Shown here one piece after another: positions 1 to 4,967 of a stretch of DNA of 10,119 nt. Each line of letters begins with the position of its first letter. The stretch's first letter is position 1. The stretch lies in contig VGWY01000088.1 of the NCBI GenBank assembly GCA_016873575.1, positions 1 to 10,119 of the forward strand, given 5' to 3'. Made by a program: the position numbers and the translations under genes. This DNA comes from Nitrospira sp. GTDB lineage: Bacteria; Nitrospirota; Thermodesulfovibrionia; Thermodesulfovibrionales; SM23-35. Below the pieces are notes generated by a model. It saw only the letters and a list, made by a program, of their open reading frames with translations. It searched no databases and was not told the DNA's origin.

Positions 1-18
1 TGTGTTACCATTCTTCAT
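1..18 (-). CDS. N-terminal fragment of a leftward gene (first six codons), function unknown
   Basis: On the minus strand an AAAGGAG Shine-Dalgarno (positions 34-28) is followed 9 nt after its last G by ATG at 18-16 and the codons AAG AAT GGT AAC ACA, reading MKNGNT before the window ends. The strong SD at normal spacing is the only support. Six residues are too few to name a family. The gene is divergent from the deaminase at 259. Its leader (19-83) is an almost complete hairpin that buries the SD and ends directly at the start codon, so translation is probably regulated or needs the structure to open. Alternatively the ATG is chance and the hairpin belongs to a repeat or terminator. Confidence 0.42.
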
Positions 19-83
19 GGCTATACTCCTTTCTTTAAAAGTTGGTTTTACCAACTTGCGATCTTTCAAGAAAGAGTATAGCC
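19..83 (-). promoter_or_regulatory. Nested hairpin leader covering the SD of the leftward gene
   Basis: The outer arms at 19-35 and 68-83 are complementary except for one bulged base. Inside, 39-46 (aagttggt) pairs perfectly with 50-57 (accaactt) around a ttt loop. Read leftward, the 3' arm contains the AAAGGAG SD and ends at the base before the ATG, so the RBS is fully paired. Read rightward, the right arm is followed by TTTTT (84-88), so it could also stop antisense transcription heading toward the deaminase. The stem is AT-rich. It could also be the tip of a mobile element. Confidence 0.6.
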
Positions 84-111
84 TTTTTCTGACTACTACT
101 TCCTTCCCCTT

Positions 112-120
112 AATATAGCA
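112..120 (-). promoter_or_regulatory. Possible extended -10 promoter for the leftward gene
   Basis: On the minus strand the sequence reads TGCTATATT, an extended -10 pattern (TG-N-TATATT), about 95 bases upstream of the ATG at 18. No recognisable -35 box precedes it, since that region is C/T-rich. It is the best candidate start for a transcript carrying the hairpin leader, but it is weak. Confidence 0.25.
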
Positions 121-124
121 AGCT

Positions 125-191
125 CTCTCACCAGGGGAGAGGGGACTATCTCTCATACTTCCCCTCCCTCGATGGGAGGGGTTGGGGAGGG
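125..191. repeat. C/G-rich palindromic repeat with G-quadruplex motif
   Basis: The arm cccctccc (161-168) pairs perfectly with gggagggg (174-181) across a 5-nt loop. A smaller ctctc/gagag pair (125-129/137-141) lies just upstream. On the plus strand 174-191 has four G-tracts (GGG, GGGG, GGGG, GGG) separated by A, TT and A, a classic G4 pattern with very short loops. The text resembles C/G-rich palindromes scattered in many bacterial genomes, though I cannot count copies from one window. It lies 68 bases upstream of the deaminase start, in or near its leader. Confidence 0.6.
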
Positions 192-206
192 TGTTATATT
201 TCACGT

Positions 207-234
207 CCCTTTGTGAGCCAAAGGCTCATGAGGG
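207..234 (+). promoter_or_regulatory. Small stem-loop in the deaminase leader
   Basis: tgagcc (214-219) pairs perfectly with ggctca (223-228) around an aaa loop. An outer ccct/aggg pair (207-210/231-234) extends the stem across small internal loops. It ends just before the AGAGG SD-like sequence (240-244). No T-tract follows, so it does not look like a terminator. A role in leader stability or translation is possible but unproven. Confidence 0.4.
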
Positions 235-258
235 TTTAAAGAGGAAAAAGATTTTCCA

Positions 259-732
259 ATGAAGCAACATAAAAGGCTAAGGCCTAACTGGGACGAATAC
301 TTTATCGGTATTGCAAAGGCCGTCTCTACAAGGGCCACCTGTCTCAGAAGAAAATATGGTGCAGTCATTACGAAGGATAACATCATTGTGAGTACAGGCT
401 ATAATGGTGCTCCTTCAGGGATGAAAGACTGCCTTGAAGTAGGAAAATGCACAAGGAAAGAACTCCAGATTCCCCATGGTGAAAGATACGAGCTCTGTCA
501 CAGCATTCATGCAGAGGCGAATGCGATTATTCGTGCATCTGTTTATGAATTAAGAGACTCGACAATATATATTTCCGGGACTGATGATGATAACAACGAA
601 TGCAGTTCTGAACCGTGCATGATGTGTAAAAGGATGATACTCAATTCAAGGATAGCAAGGGTTGTCTATTCAAATGGCAAGAAAGGATTTGTCATTGTTA
701 ACCCAAAGAAATGGCTCAAGGAAAGGGTTTAG
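259..732 (+). CDS. comEB: ComEB/dCMP deaminase-family zinc nucleotide deaminase
   Basis: The 157-residue protein belongs to the cytidine/deoxycytidylate deaminase family. The best-known role is hydrolytic deamination of dCMP to dUMP, the precursor of dTMP, in the cytoplasm. The opening RPNWDEYF, the TCLRRKYGAVI strand and GYNGAPSG (47-54) are characteristic of dCMP deaminases. H84-A-E86 supplies one zinc ligand and the catalytic glutamate, and P119-C120-M-M-C123 the two cysteine ligands. An acidic Asp/Asn-rich loop (109-114) precedes PCMMC. ATG 259 is the only usable start, since an in-frame stop lies at 229-231 with no start codon between. The SD-like AGAGG at 240-244 sits 14 nt away, longer than normal. 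The stop overlaps the SD of the epimerase, so the two are probably co-transcribed. No convincing promoter is visible upstream. dCMP rather than another cytosine or guanine substrate is inferred from similarity. Confidence 0.9.
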   Translation: MKQHKRLRPNWDEYFIGIAKAVSTRATCLRRKYGAVITKDNIIVSTGYNGAPSGMKDCLEVGKCTRKELQIPHGERYELCHSIHAEANAIIRASVYELRDSTIYISGTDDDNNECSSEPCMMCKRMILNSRIARVVYSNGKKGFVIVNPKKWLKERV

Positions 733-735
733 GAG
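731..735 (+). promoter_or_regulatory. SD deciding the epimerase start
   Basis: AGGAG at 731-735 overlaps the deaminase TAG stop (730-732) and sits 8 nt before ATG 744. It supports start 744 over the in-frame ATG at 711 inside the deaminase gene. Confidence 0.8.
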
Positions 736-743
736 ATAAGATT

Positions 744-1742
744 ATGGAGACTGTTCTGGTGACCGGATGTGCTGGATTTATCGGATGGAAGGTATCACAG
801 AGATTGCTTGAGGAAAATATGAATGTTGTAGGTGTTGATAGCCTGAATGATTACTACGACCCACGATTAAAAGAATGGCGGCTCGCACAACTAAGGGGCA
901 AGGAGCAAAGGGCAAGGGGCAAGAGAGATGTGGAATTCAATTTTCATCTATGTGACATAGGCAGTTTTGATGCAGTTAAAGCAGTATTTGTAAATTATAC
1001 AATAGATGCTGTTATCAATCTCGCAGCGCGGGCAGGGGTAAGGGCATCGGTAGAAGACCCATGGGTTTATCTCGATACCAATGTAAAAGGCACCCTTAAT
1101 CTCCTGGAATGCTGTAAGGAGTTCGGGGTTCAAAAGTTTGTGTTGGCATCCACCTCAAGCCTTTACGGTCTCAACGAAATGCCTTTCAGAGAAATAGATA
1201 GAACAGATGCTCCCCTTGCACCGTATTCAGCCACAAAGAAGGGTGCTGAGGTTCTCTGCTACAGCTACCATTATCTCTATGGCCTCGACATAAGCATACC
1301 AAGATATTTCACTGTCTATGGTCCTGCAGGAAGGCCTGACATGAGCATCTTTATCTTTATAAAAAATATAGACAATGGTATCCCGATAACTGTATTTGGA
1401 GATGGTAAGCAACAGAGGGATTTTTCATATGTAGACGATATAGCTGATGGAACCTTGAAATGCCTCCAGCCTTTCGGGTATGAAATATTCAATCTCGGCA
1501 ATGACAACCCTGTCGGATTAATGTATGTGATAAACATGATAGAAGACCTTCTTGGTAAAAAAGCTGTTATAAAGTTTATCCCCCGGCACCCTGCTGATGT
1601 CTTTGCCACATGGGCTCATATTGAGAAATCGAAAGAAAAATTGAACTGGTATCCAAAAACCACAATAGAAGAAGGCATTAAGAAAACTGCCGATTGGTAT
1701 TTTGAAAATAGAGAGTTTGTCAATAGCCTGAAAAGCCCATAG
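744..1742 (+). CDS. NAD-dependent sugar-nucleotide epimerase, UDP-glucuronate 4-epimerase-like
   Basis: This 332-residue extended short-chain dehydrogenase/reductase probably interconverts UDP-glucuronate and UDP-galacturonate, precursors of capsule, LPS or exopolysaccharide. The N-terminal TGCAGFIG (7-14) is the NAD-binding Gly-rich loop. NDYYDPRLKEWRLAQL (35-50) is typical of UDP-glucuronate 4-epimerases. STSSLYG (136-142) and Y161-S-A-T-K165 supply the catalytic Ser/Thr, Tyr and Lys. RYFTVYGPAGRPDM (187-200) and the QQRDFSYVDDI segment are substrate-side motifs. Start 744 is chosen for its SD and because the Rossmann strand follows at once. Residues 51-60, rich in Arg, Lys, Gly and Gln, are encoded by four tandem heptamers (895-922) and look like an insertion of about nine residues after the first Rossmann unit. 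No polysaccharide genes are visible nearby, so the exact substrate is uncertain within this epimerase/dehydratase family. Confidence 0.88.
   Translation: METVLVTGCAGFIGWKVSQRLLEENMNVVGVDSLNDYYDPRLKEWRLAQLRGKEQRARGKRDVEFNFHLCDIGSFDAVKAVFVNYTIDAVINLAARAGVRASVEDPWVYLDTNVKGTLNLLECCKEFGVQKFVLASTSSLYGLNEMPFREIDRTDAPLAPYSATKKGAEVLCYSYHYLYGLDISIPRYFTVYGPAGRPDMSIFIFIKNIDNGIPITVFGDGKQQRDFSYVDDIADGTLKCLQPFGYEIFNLGNDNPVGLMYVINMIEDLLGKKAVIKFIPRHPADVFATWAHIEKSKEKLNWYPKTTIEEGIKKTADWYFENREFVNSLKSP
895..922 (+). repeat. Four tandem GGGGCAA-type heptamers inside the epimerase gene
   Basis: Units run ggggcaa (895-901), ggagcaa (902-908), agggcaa (909-915) and ggggcaa (916-922). They encode the basic run at residues 51-60 of the epimerase. 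Seven is not a multiple of three, so gain or loss of one unit would shift the frame. Confidence 0.75.
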
Positions 1743-1752
1743 CCAAGTCTCG

Positions 1753-1777
1753 GTTCAATTCGCAACAAGTTCAATTC
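1753..1777. repeat. Direct repeat upstream of the thioredoxin promoter
   Basis: gttcaattc occurs at 1753-1761 and 1769-1777, a 16-bp period, with the second copy ending 5 bp before the -35 box. It could be a pair of activator half-sites or chance. Confidence 0.35.
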
Positions 1778-1782
1778 ACGCA

Positions 1783-1812
1783 TTGACAATAAATCTCTCT
1801 TGAAAATATAAT
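1783..1812 (+). promoter_or_regulatory. Sigma-70-type promoter of thioredoxin
   Basis: A perfect -35 TTGACA (1783-1788) and perfect -10 TATAAT (1807-1812) are separated by an 18-bp spacer. Transcription should start near 1819, giving a leader of about 49 nt before ATG 1868. The -10 overlaps an upstream in-frame ATG (1811), which argues against that codon as the start. Confidence 0.85.
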
Positions 1813-1832
1813 GAGTGAATCTAAGTTATTTC

Positions 1833-1852
1833 CCTCGGCACGTTGTGCGAGG
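1833..1852 (+). promoter_or_regulatory. Hairpin in the thioredoxin 5' leader
   Basis: cctcg (1833-1837) pairs with cgagg (1848-1852), and cac/gtg (1839-1841/1845-1847) continues the stem around a gtt loop with one bulged G. It ends 4 nt before the AGGAGG SD, close enough to influence ribosome loading or mRNA stability. Confidence 0.5.
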
Positions 1853-1867
1853 TTACAGGAGGTTCAT

Positions 1868-2200
1868 ATGGCAGAAGGCGTATTGGAGGTTACATCAGCT
1901 ACATGGGATAGCGAAGTGATCAAGGCTCAAGGACTTGTTATGGTAGATTTCTGGGCGCCATGGTGTGGCCCTTGCAGGATTGTTACACCTACAGTTCAGG
2001 AGTTAGCAAAAGAGTATGCTGGAAGGGTAAAATTTTTAAAGCTGAACACCGATGAAAACTCGGATATTGCAAGTACATATAAGATTATGGGAATACCTAC
2101 CCTTATGTTTTTCAAAGATGGTCGTAAGGTTGACCAGATAGTTGGTGCTGTCCCCAAACAGCAGTTAACGTCATTGATAGAATCTCTCCTGAATGCCTGA
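1868..2200 (+). CDS. trxA: Thioredoxin
   Basis: This 110-residue cytoplasmic disulfide reductase is the usual size for TrxA. WAPWCGPC (29-36) contains redox cysteines C33 and C36, D27 is the conserved buried acid, and I76-P77-T78 carries the cis-proline opposite the active site. The protein would be reduced by thioredoxin reductase, not present here, and would donate electrons to ribonucleotide reductase, methionine sulfoxide reductase, peroxiredoxins and others. There is no signal peptide. The start is ATG 1868, 5 nt after a consensus AGGAGG (1857-1862). An in-frame ATG at 1811 is rejected because it lies in the -10 box, has no SD and would add a non-family N-terminus. The gene has its own strong promoter and a leader hairpin, and stands alone as a single-gene unit between the epimerase and ffh. 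Confidence 0.96.
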   Translation: MAEGVLEVTSATWDSEVIKAQGLVMVDFWAPWCGPCRIVTPTVQELAKEYAGRVKFLKLNTDENSDIASTYKIMGIPTLMFFKDGRKVDQIVGAVPKQQLTSLIESLLNA

Positions 2201-2206
2201 TGACTT

Positions 2207-2235
2207 TTGAATAATAATTTTTTTACATTTATCAA
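2207..2235 (+). promoter_or_regulatory. Weak candidate promoter for ffh
   Basis: TTGAAT (2207-2212), a 17-bp AT-rich spacer and TATCAA (2230-2235) give a modest sigma-70 match just after the thioredoxin stop. A transcript from here would carry the whole compound palindrome in its leader. Read-through from the thioredoxin promoter is the alternative. Confidence 0.3.
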
Positions 2236-2251
2236 AAATTTAAACATAAAA

Positions 2252-2361
2252 GAGATTGCCACGTCATCCCGATTTCATCGGGACTCCTCGCAATGACAGA
2301 AAAGTCGTATTATTGCTTAATTTGTCATTGCGAGCCCGCCATAAGTGGGCGAAGCAATCTC
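2252..2361. repeat. 110-bp compound palindromic repeat (MITE/REP-like)
   Basis: Three complementary levels nest here. The ends gagattgc/gcaatctc (2252-2259/2354-2361) pair. A 12-bp pair ctcgcaatgaca/tgtcattgcgag (2287-2298/2323-2334) pairs perfectly. Each half also has its own hairpin: cccgat/atcggg (2268-2273/2277-2282) and gcccgc/gtgggc (2334-2339/2345-2350, one G-T). The tgtcattgcgag...gaagcaatctc wording matches a dispersed repeat style I recognise from many bacterial genomes. It fills most of the thioredoxin-ffh gap and stops 28 bp before ffh. Confidence 0.75.
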
Positions 2362-2363
2362 AT

Positions 2364-2375
2364 ATTGTGGACAAT
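2364..2375. promoter_or_regulatory. 12-bp palindrome just upstream of the ffh SD
   Basis: attgt-gg-acaat (2364-2375) is a near-perfect DNA palindrome 3 bp before GAGG (2379-2382). It may be the outer edge of the repeat element or a small operator; nothing else supports a function. Confidence 0.25.
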
Positions 2376-2389
2376 GATGAGGATACATT

Positions 2390-3709
2390 ATGTTTGAAGC
2401 ACTTAGTGAGAAATTAGAATCCATATTTAAACGATTAAGAGGAAAGGGTCTCTTAAAAGAAGCGGATGTTGAGGTTGCACTCAAAGAGATACGGCTTGTC
2501 CTCTTAGAAGCTGATGTCAACTTCAAGGTTGTAAAAGATTTCACTCAGAAGATAAAAGAAAAGTCTATCGGCAAGGATGTCCTTGAAAGCCTTACCCCCG
2601 GGCAACAGGTTATAAAGATACTAAATGAAGAGCTCTGCGAACTACTCGGAAAGATAAATACAAGAATACAATTATCCCCTAATCCTCCGACTATCATAAT
2701 GATGGTCGGACTGCACGGCTCGGGCAAGACCACGACAGCTGCTAAATTAGCACGGCTTTTCAAAAAAGAAGGGAGAAGGCCGATGCTTGTGGCAGCAGAC
2801 CTTCAGAGGCCTGCTGCAATAGACCAACTCGTGACACTTGGTGCTCAGATTGGCGTGCCTGTCTATCACTCGAAAGAAACGAACAATCCCTTAACGCTCT
2901 GCCAGGATGCCGTTAAAAAGGCAAAGACTGACGCGAGAGACATTGTTATCCTCGATACAGCGGGAAGATTACACATAGATGAATCGCTGATGACCGAGTT
3001 ACAGAAGATAAAGGAAAGTGTTGCACCAAAAGAGGTTATTTTTGTTGCAGATGCAATGACAGGACAAGATGCCGTCAACATAGCAAAAAACTTTGAGGAA
3101 CAGATAGGCATTGATGGAATCATACTCACCAAGATGGATGGTGATGCAAGAGGAGGAGCTGCTCTCTCTATCAGGGCAATAACCGGGAAGCCAATAAAAT
3201 TTATTGGTGTCGGAGAAAAAATAGAGATGCTTGAGCCTTTTTATCCCGAAAGGATTGCATCAAGGATACTCGGTATGGGTGATGTCCTGAGCCTGATAGA
3301 AAAGGCTCAAAAATCCTTTGATCAGAAAGAGGCTGAAAAACTCCAGAAAACGATAATAGATGAATCCTTTACCTTTGATGACCTCAAAGACCATCTGAAG
3401 AAGTTGCGTAGTATGGGACCATTGGAAAATATACTCGGTATGATACCAGGCATGAATAAGATTAAGAATCTTGATGTTGATGAAAGGGAAATTGTAAAGA
3501 TCGAAGCAATCATAAACTCTATGACAAAAAAGGAGAGGAAAAATCACAATATCATTGATGGAAACAGACGCAGAAGGATTGCCATAGGAAGTGGAACAAC
3601 TGTTGCTGATGTAAACAGACTTGTCAAGCAGTATATTGAAATAAAGAGAATGCTTAAGATGTTTAAGGGCAAAAAAGGGTTCAAGCTCCCTAAATTCCTG
3701 CCATTTTAA
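2390..3709 (+). CDS. ffh: Signal recognition particle GTPase Ffh (SRP54)
   Basis: At 439 residues it is close to the usual bacterial Ffh length. With SRP RNA it binds signal sequences on ribosomes and docks with FtsY to deliver membrane proteins. An N-domain helical bundle spans about 1-85. The G domain has the P-loop GLHGSGKTT (107-115), DLQRPAAIDQL (137-147), DTAGR (189-193) and TKMDGDARGG (247-256). The M domain (from about 300) holds MGPLENILGMIPGM and the RNA-binding RRRRIAIGSGT segment, then a basic tail. The P-loop has His109 where many family members have Gln. ATG 2390 follows GAGG at 2379-2382 with 7 nt spacing. FtsY and SRP RNA are not visible in the window. The gene is flanked on both sides by palindromic repeats, so it is probably an independent unit. 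Confidence 0.97.
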   Translation: MFEALSEKLESIFKRLRGKGLLKEADVEVALKEIRLVLLEADVNFKVVKDFTQKIKEKSIGKDVLESLTPGQQVIKILNEELCELLGKINTRIQLSPNPPTIIMMVGLHGSGKTTTAAKLARLFKKEGRRPMLVAADLQRPAAIDQLVTLGAQIGVPVYHSKETNNPLTLCQDAVKKAKTDARDIVILDTAGRLHIDESLMTELQKIKESVAPKEVIFVADAMTGQDAVNIAKNFEEQIGIDGIILTKMDGDARGGAALSIRAITGKPIKFIGVGEKIEMLEPFYPERIASRILGMGDVLSLIEKAQKSFDQKEAEKLQKTIIDESFTFDDLKDHLKKLRSMGPLENILGMIPGMNKIKNLDVDEREIVKIEAIINSMTKKERKNHNIIDGNRRRRIAIGSGTTVADVNRLVKQYIEIKRMLKMFKGKKGFKLPKFLPF

Positions 3710-3734
3710 ATCTACGATACACCTACATACAAAA

Positions 3735-3832
3735 GCCACAGAGCACACAGAGGTCACAGAGATAAAAGGAAGAATAATGAGCAAAAGTCATTCTATGTAT
3801 TCATGTATTATAAAGCTTTGTGTCCTGTGGTT
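3735..3832. repeat. Imperfect inverted-repeat element after ffh
   Basis: The left end (3735-3762) carries ccacag with cacagag-type iterations. The right end (3816-3832) reads ctttgtgtcctgtggtt, whose reverse complement begins aaccacagg, so ccacag (3736-3741) pairs with ctgtgg (3825-3830) and complementarity continues imperfectly. Between them lies AT-rich filler. The style matches a widespread small dispersed repeat (ccacagaggacacagag type). A related sequence appears at 10026-10052. It could act as the 3' end structure of ffh mRNA, but there is no T-tract. Confidence 0.6.
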
Positions 3833-3849
3833 AATTTGTATTCGGGGGG

Positions 3850-3879
3850 TTGACACATCGAGCACATAATTGGTAAAGT
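3850..3879 (+). promoter_or_regulatory. Promoter of the hrcA-grpE-dnaK-dnaJ operon
   Basis: A perfect -35 TTGACA (3850-3855), an 18-bp spacer and a weaker -10 TAAAGT (3874-3879) lead straight into the CIRCE. Transcription should start within the CIRCE left arm, so bound HrcA would block the polymerase. No sigma-32-like promoter is apparent, so control is most likely by vegetative sigma plus repression. Confidence 0.75.
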
Positions 3880-3880
3880 A

Positions 3881-3907
3881 TTAGCACTCTACTACGGAGA
3901 GTGCTAA
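3881..3907. promoter_or_regulatory. CIRCE operator (HrcA binding site)
   Basis: TTAGCACTC (3881-3889), nine bases, then GAGTGCTAA (3899-3907) matches the CIRCE consensus at all 18 arm positions. Family knowledge: the HrcA dimer binds it, and heat stress releases repression when GroEL no longer helps HrcA fold. The GGAG at 3896-3899, crossing from the loop into the right arm, is the only SD candidate for hrcA, so the same element may also affect translation. No second CIRCE occurs in the window. Confidence 0.97.
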
Positions 3908-3910
3908 AAT

Positions 3911-4942
3911 ATGCTGATGCTGGATGAAAGAAGCAAAAAAATCCTCTGTGCGATTGTCGAGAACTATATAAACTTCCCGGATCCTGTGGGATCAAGGACA
4001 GTAGCAAAGGGGCATCCGCTTGGACTTTCACCTGCTACCATAAGGAATATAATGGCTGATCTTGAGGAGATGGGATTACTTACACAACCACATACATCAG
4101 CAGGCAGAGTACCAACAGACAGGGGTTACAGACTCTACGTTGATTCACTTCTGTTAGAAAGAGGGTCTACAGACATAGAACGCATTCAAGAAATCTATCT
4201 TAACCTCGAGACGTTAAGAGATAATATAGACATCCTTCTTGTTGAAACATCAAAAGCCATATCCATGGTTTCCCATTATCTCGGCATTGCAATGTCTCCC
4301 AAGCCCAAAGTGACAACCCTGAACAAGATTGAGCTCTTCAAGTACAAATCTGACAAATTGGCTGCAATCCTCTTTACCGATGAGGGAATGATTAAAAACA
4401 AAATCCTATCCCTTGACTCAGAAATTACGCAGAAGGATCTGAATAGAATTGCATCATATCTGAACTCGGAATTTTCCGGATATACACTTGATGAGATTCG
4501 CCTCAAGATTCTCAAAGAGATGTCGAAGGAAAAGACTATGTGCGACAGACTTATCTCAAGGGCGATCAGGATATGTCAGGAGGCATTATCATTTCCTTTC
4601 GGCGACCTTTTTGTATCAGGTCTCTCAGAGGTACTCGAACTTCCTGATTTTGCGGATCTCCAGAAAATCAAAGAGCTATCAAGGGCAATTGAGGAAAAAC
4701 ACACTATTATAAAGTTACTCGATAAACTCGCAGACCTTGACGGGGTACAGATAATAATTGGTTCAGAGAATTCAATGGATGAGATGAAAAAATTCAGCGT
4801 TGTCGTCTCATCATGTAAAGAGGACGGTAGACCGGTCGGTGTTGTCGGCATTATCGGTCCTACAAGAATGAACTATTTAAAGGCAATTTCAATCATTGAT
4901 AATACAGCAAAATTTATTACAAGGATGCTTGGAGAAAGGTAG
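3911..4942 (+). CDS. hrcA: Heat-inducible transcription repressor HrcA
   Basis: The 343-residue protein is a normal length for HrcA, the CIRCE-binding repressor of class I heat-shock genes. The N-terminal winged helix contains SPATIRNIMADLEEMGLL (40-57) followed by QPHTSAGRVPTDRGYRLYVD (59-78), the most diagnostic stretch of the family. The C-terminal domain closes with GRPVGVVGIIGPTRMNYLKA, the typical HrcA ending. ATG 3911 and ATG 3917 are both possible starts (ML-ML). 3911 is nearer the GGAG in CIRCE (11 nt) and is preferred. As first gene behind its own operator it is autoregulated. GroEL, expected to modulate HrcA, is not encoded here. The stop lies 25 nt before the grpE start. Confidence 0.97.
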   Translation: MLMLDERSKKILCAIVENYINFPDPVGSRTVAKGHPLGLSPATIRNIMADLEEMGLLTQPHTSAGRVPTDRGYRLYVDSLLLERGSTDIERIQEIYLNLETLRDNIDILLVETSKAISMVSHYLGIAMSPKPKVTTLNKIELFKYKSDKLAAILFTDEGMIKNKILSLDSEITQKDLNRIASYLNSEFSGYTLDEIRLKILKEMSKEKTMCDRLISRAIRICQEALSFPFGDLFVSGLSEVLELPDFADLQKIKELSRAIEEKHTIIKLLDKLADLDGVQIIIGSENSMDEMKKFSVVVSSCKEDGRPVGVVGIIGPTRMNYLKAISIIDNTAKFITRMLGER

Positions 4943-4955
4943 GTCTACGACCTGT

Positions 4956-4962
4956 AAGGAGG
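4956..4962 (+). promoter_or_regulatory. SD deciding a TTG start for grpE
   Basis: A consensus AAGGAGG lies 5 nt before an in-frame TTG (4968-4970). The nearest ATG (4983) is 20 nt away, and ATG 4896 is inside hrcA without an SD, so TTG is the best-supported start. Confidence 0.65.
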
Positions 4963-4967
4963 AAGCA

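Noticed and set aside
711..743. Upstream ATG start for the epimerase overlapping the deaminase gene
   Set aside because: No SD precedes it, it adds 11 residues before the Rossmann strand, and ATG 744 has an AGGAG at ideal spacing.
895..922. Heptamer array considered as CRISPR-like repeats
   Set aside because: The units are contiguous with no spacers and lie inside a coding sequence.
1811..1867. Upstream ATG extending thioredoxin by 19 residues
   Set aside because: It overlaps the perfect TATAAT box and has no SD. ATG 1868 follows a consensus AGGAGG and gives the normal thioredoxin length.
3260..3784. Long minus-strand open frame opposite the ffh 3' end
   Set aside because: It is antisense to well-conserved ffh sequence, runs into a palindromic repeat, has no recognisable domain, and no supporting RBS was found.
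3735..3832. Post-ffh element considered as SRP RNA or another structured RNA
   Set aside because: It lacks the conserved SRP Alu/helix 8 motifs such as the GGAA-type tetraloop region and looks like a simple dispersed inverted repeat.
4896..4967. ATG start for grpE inside hrcA
   Set aside because: The extra residues are the hrcA 3' end read in another frame and there is no SD. The strong SD at 4956-4962 points to TTG 4968.
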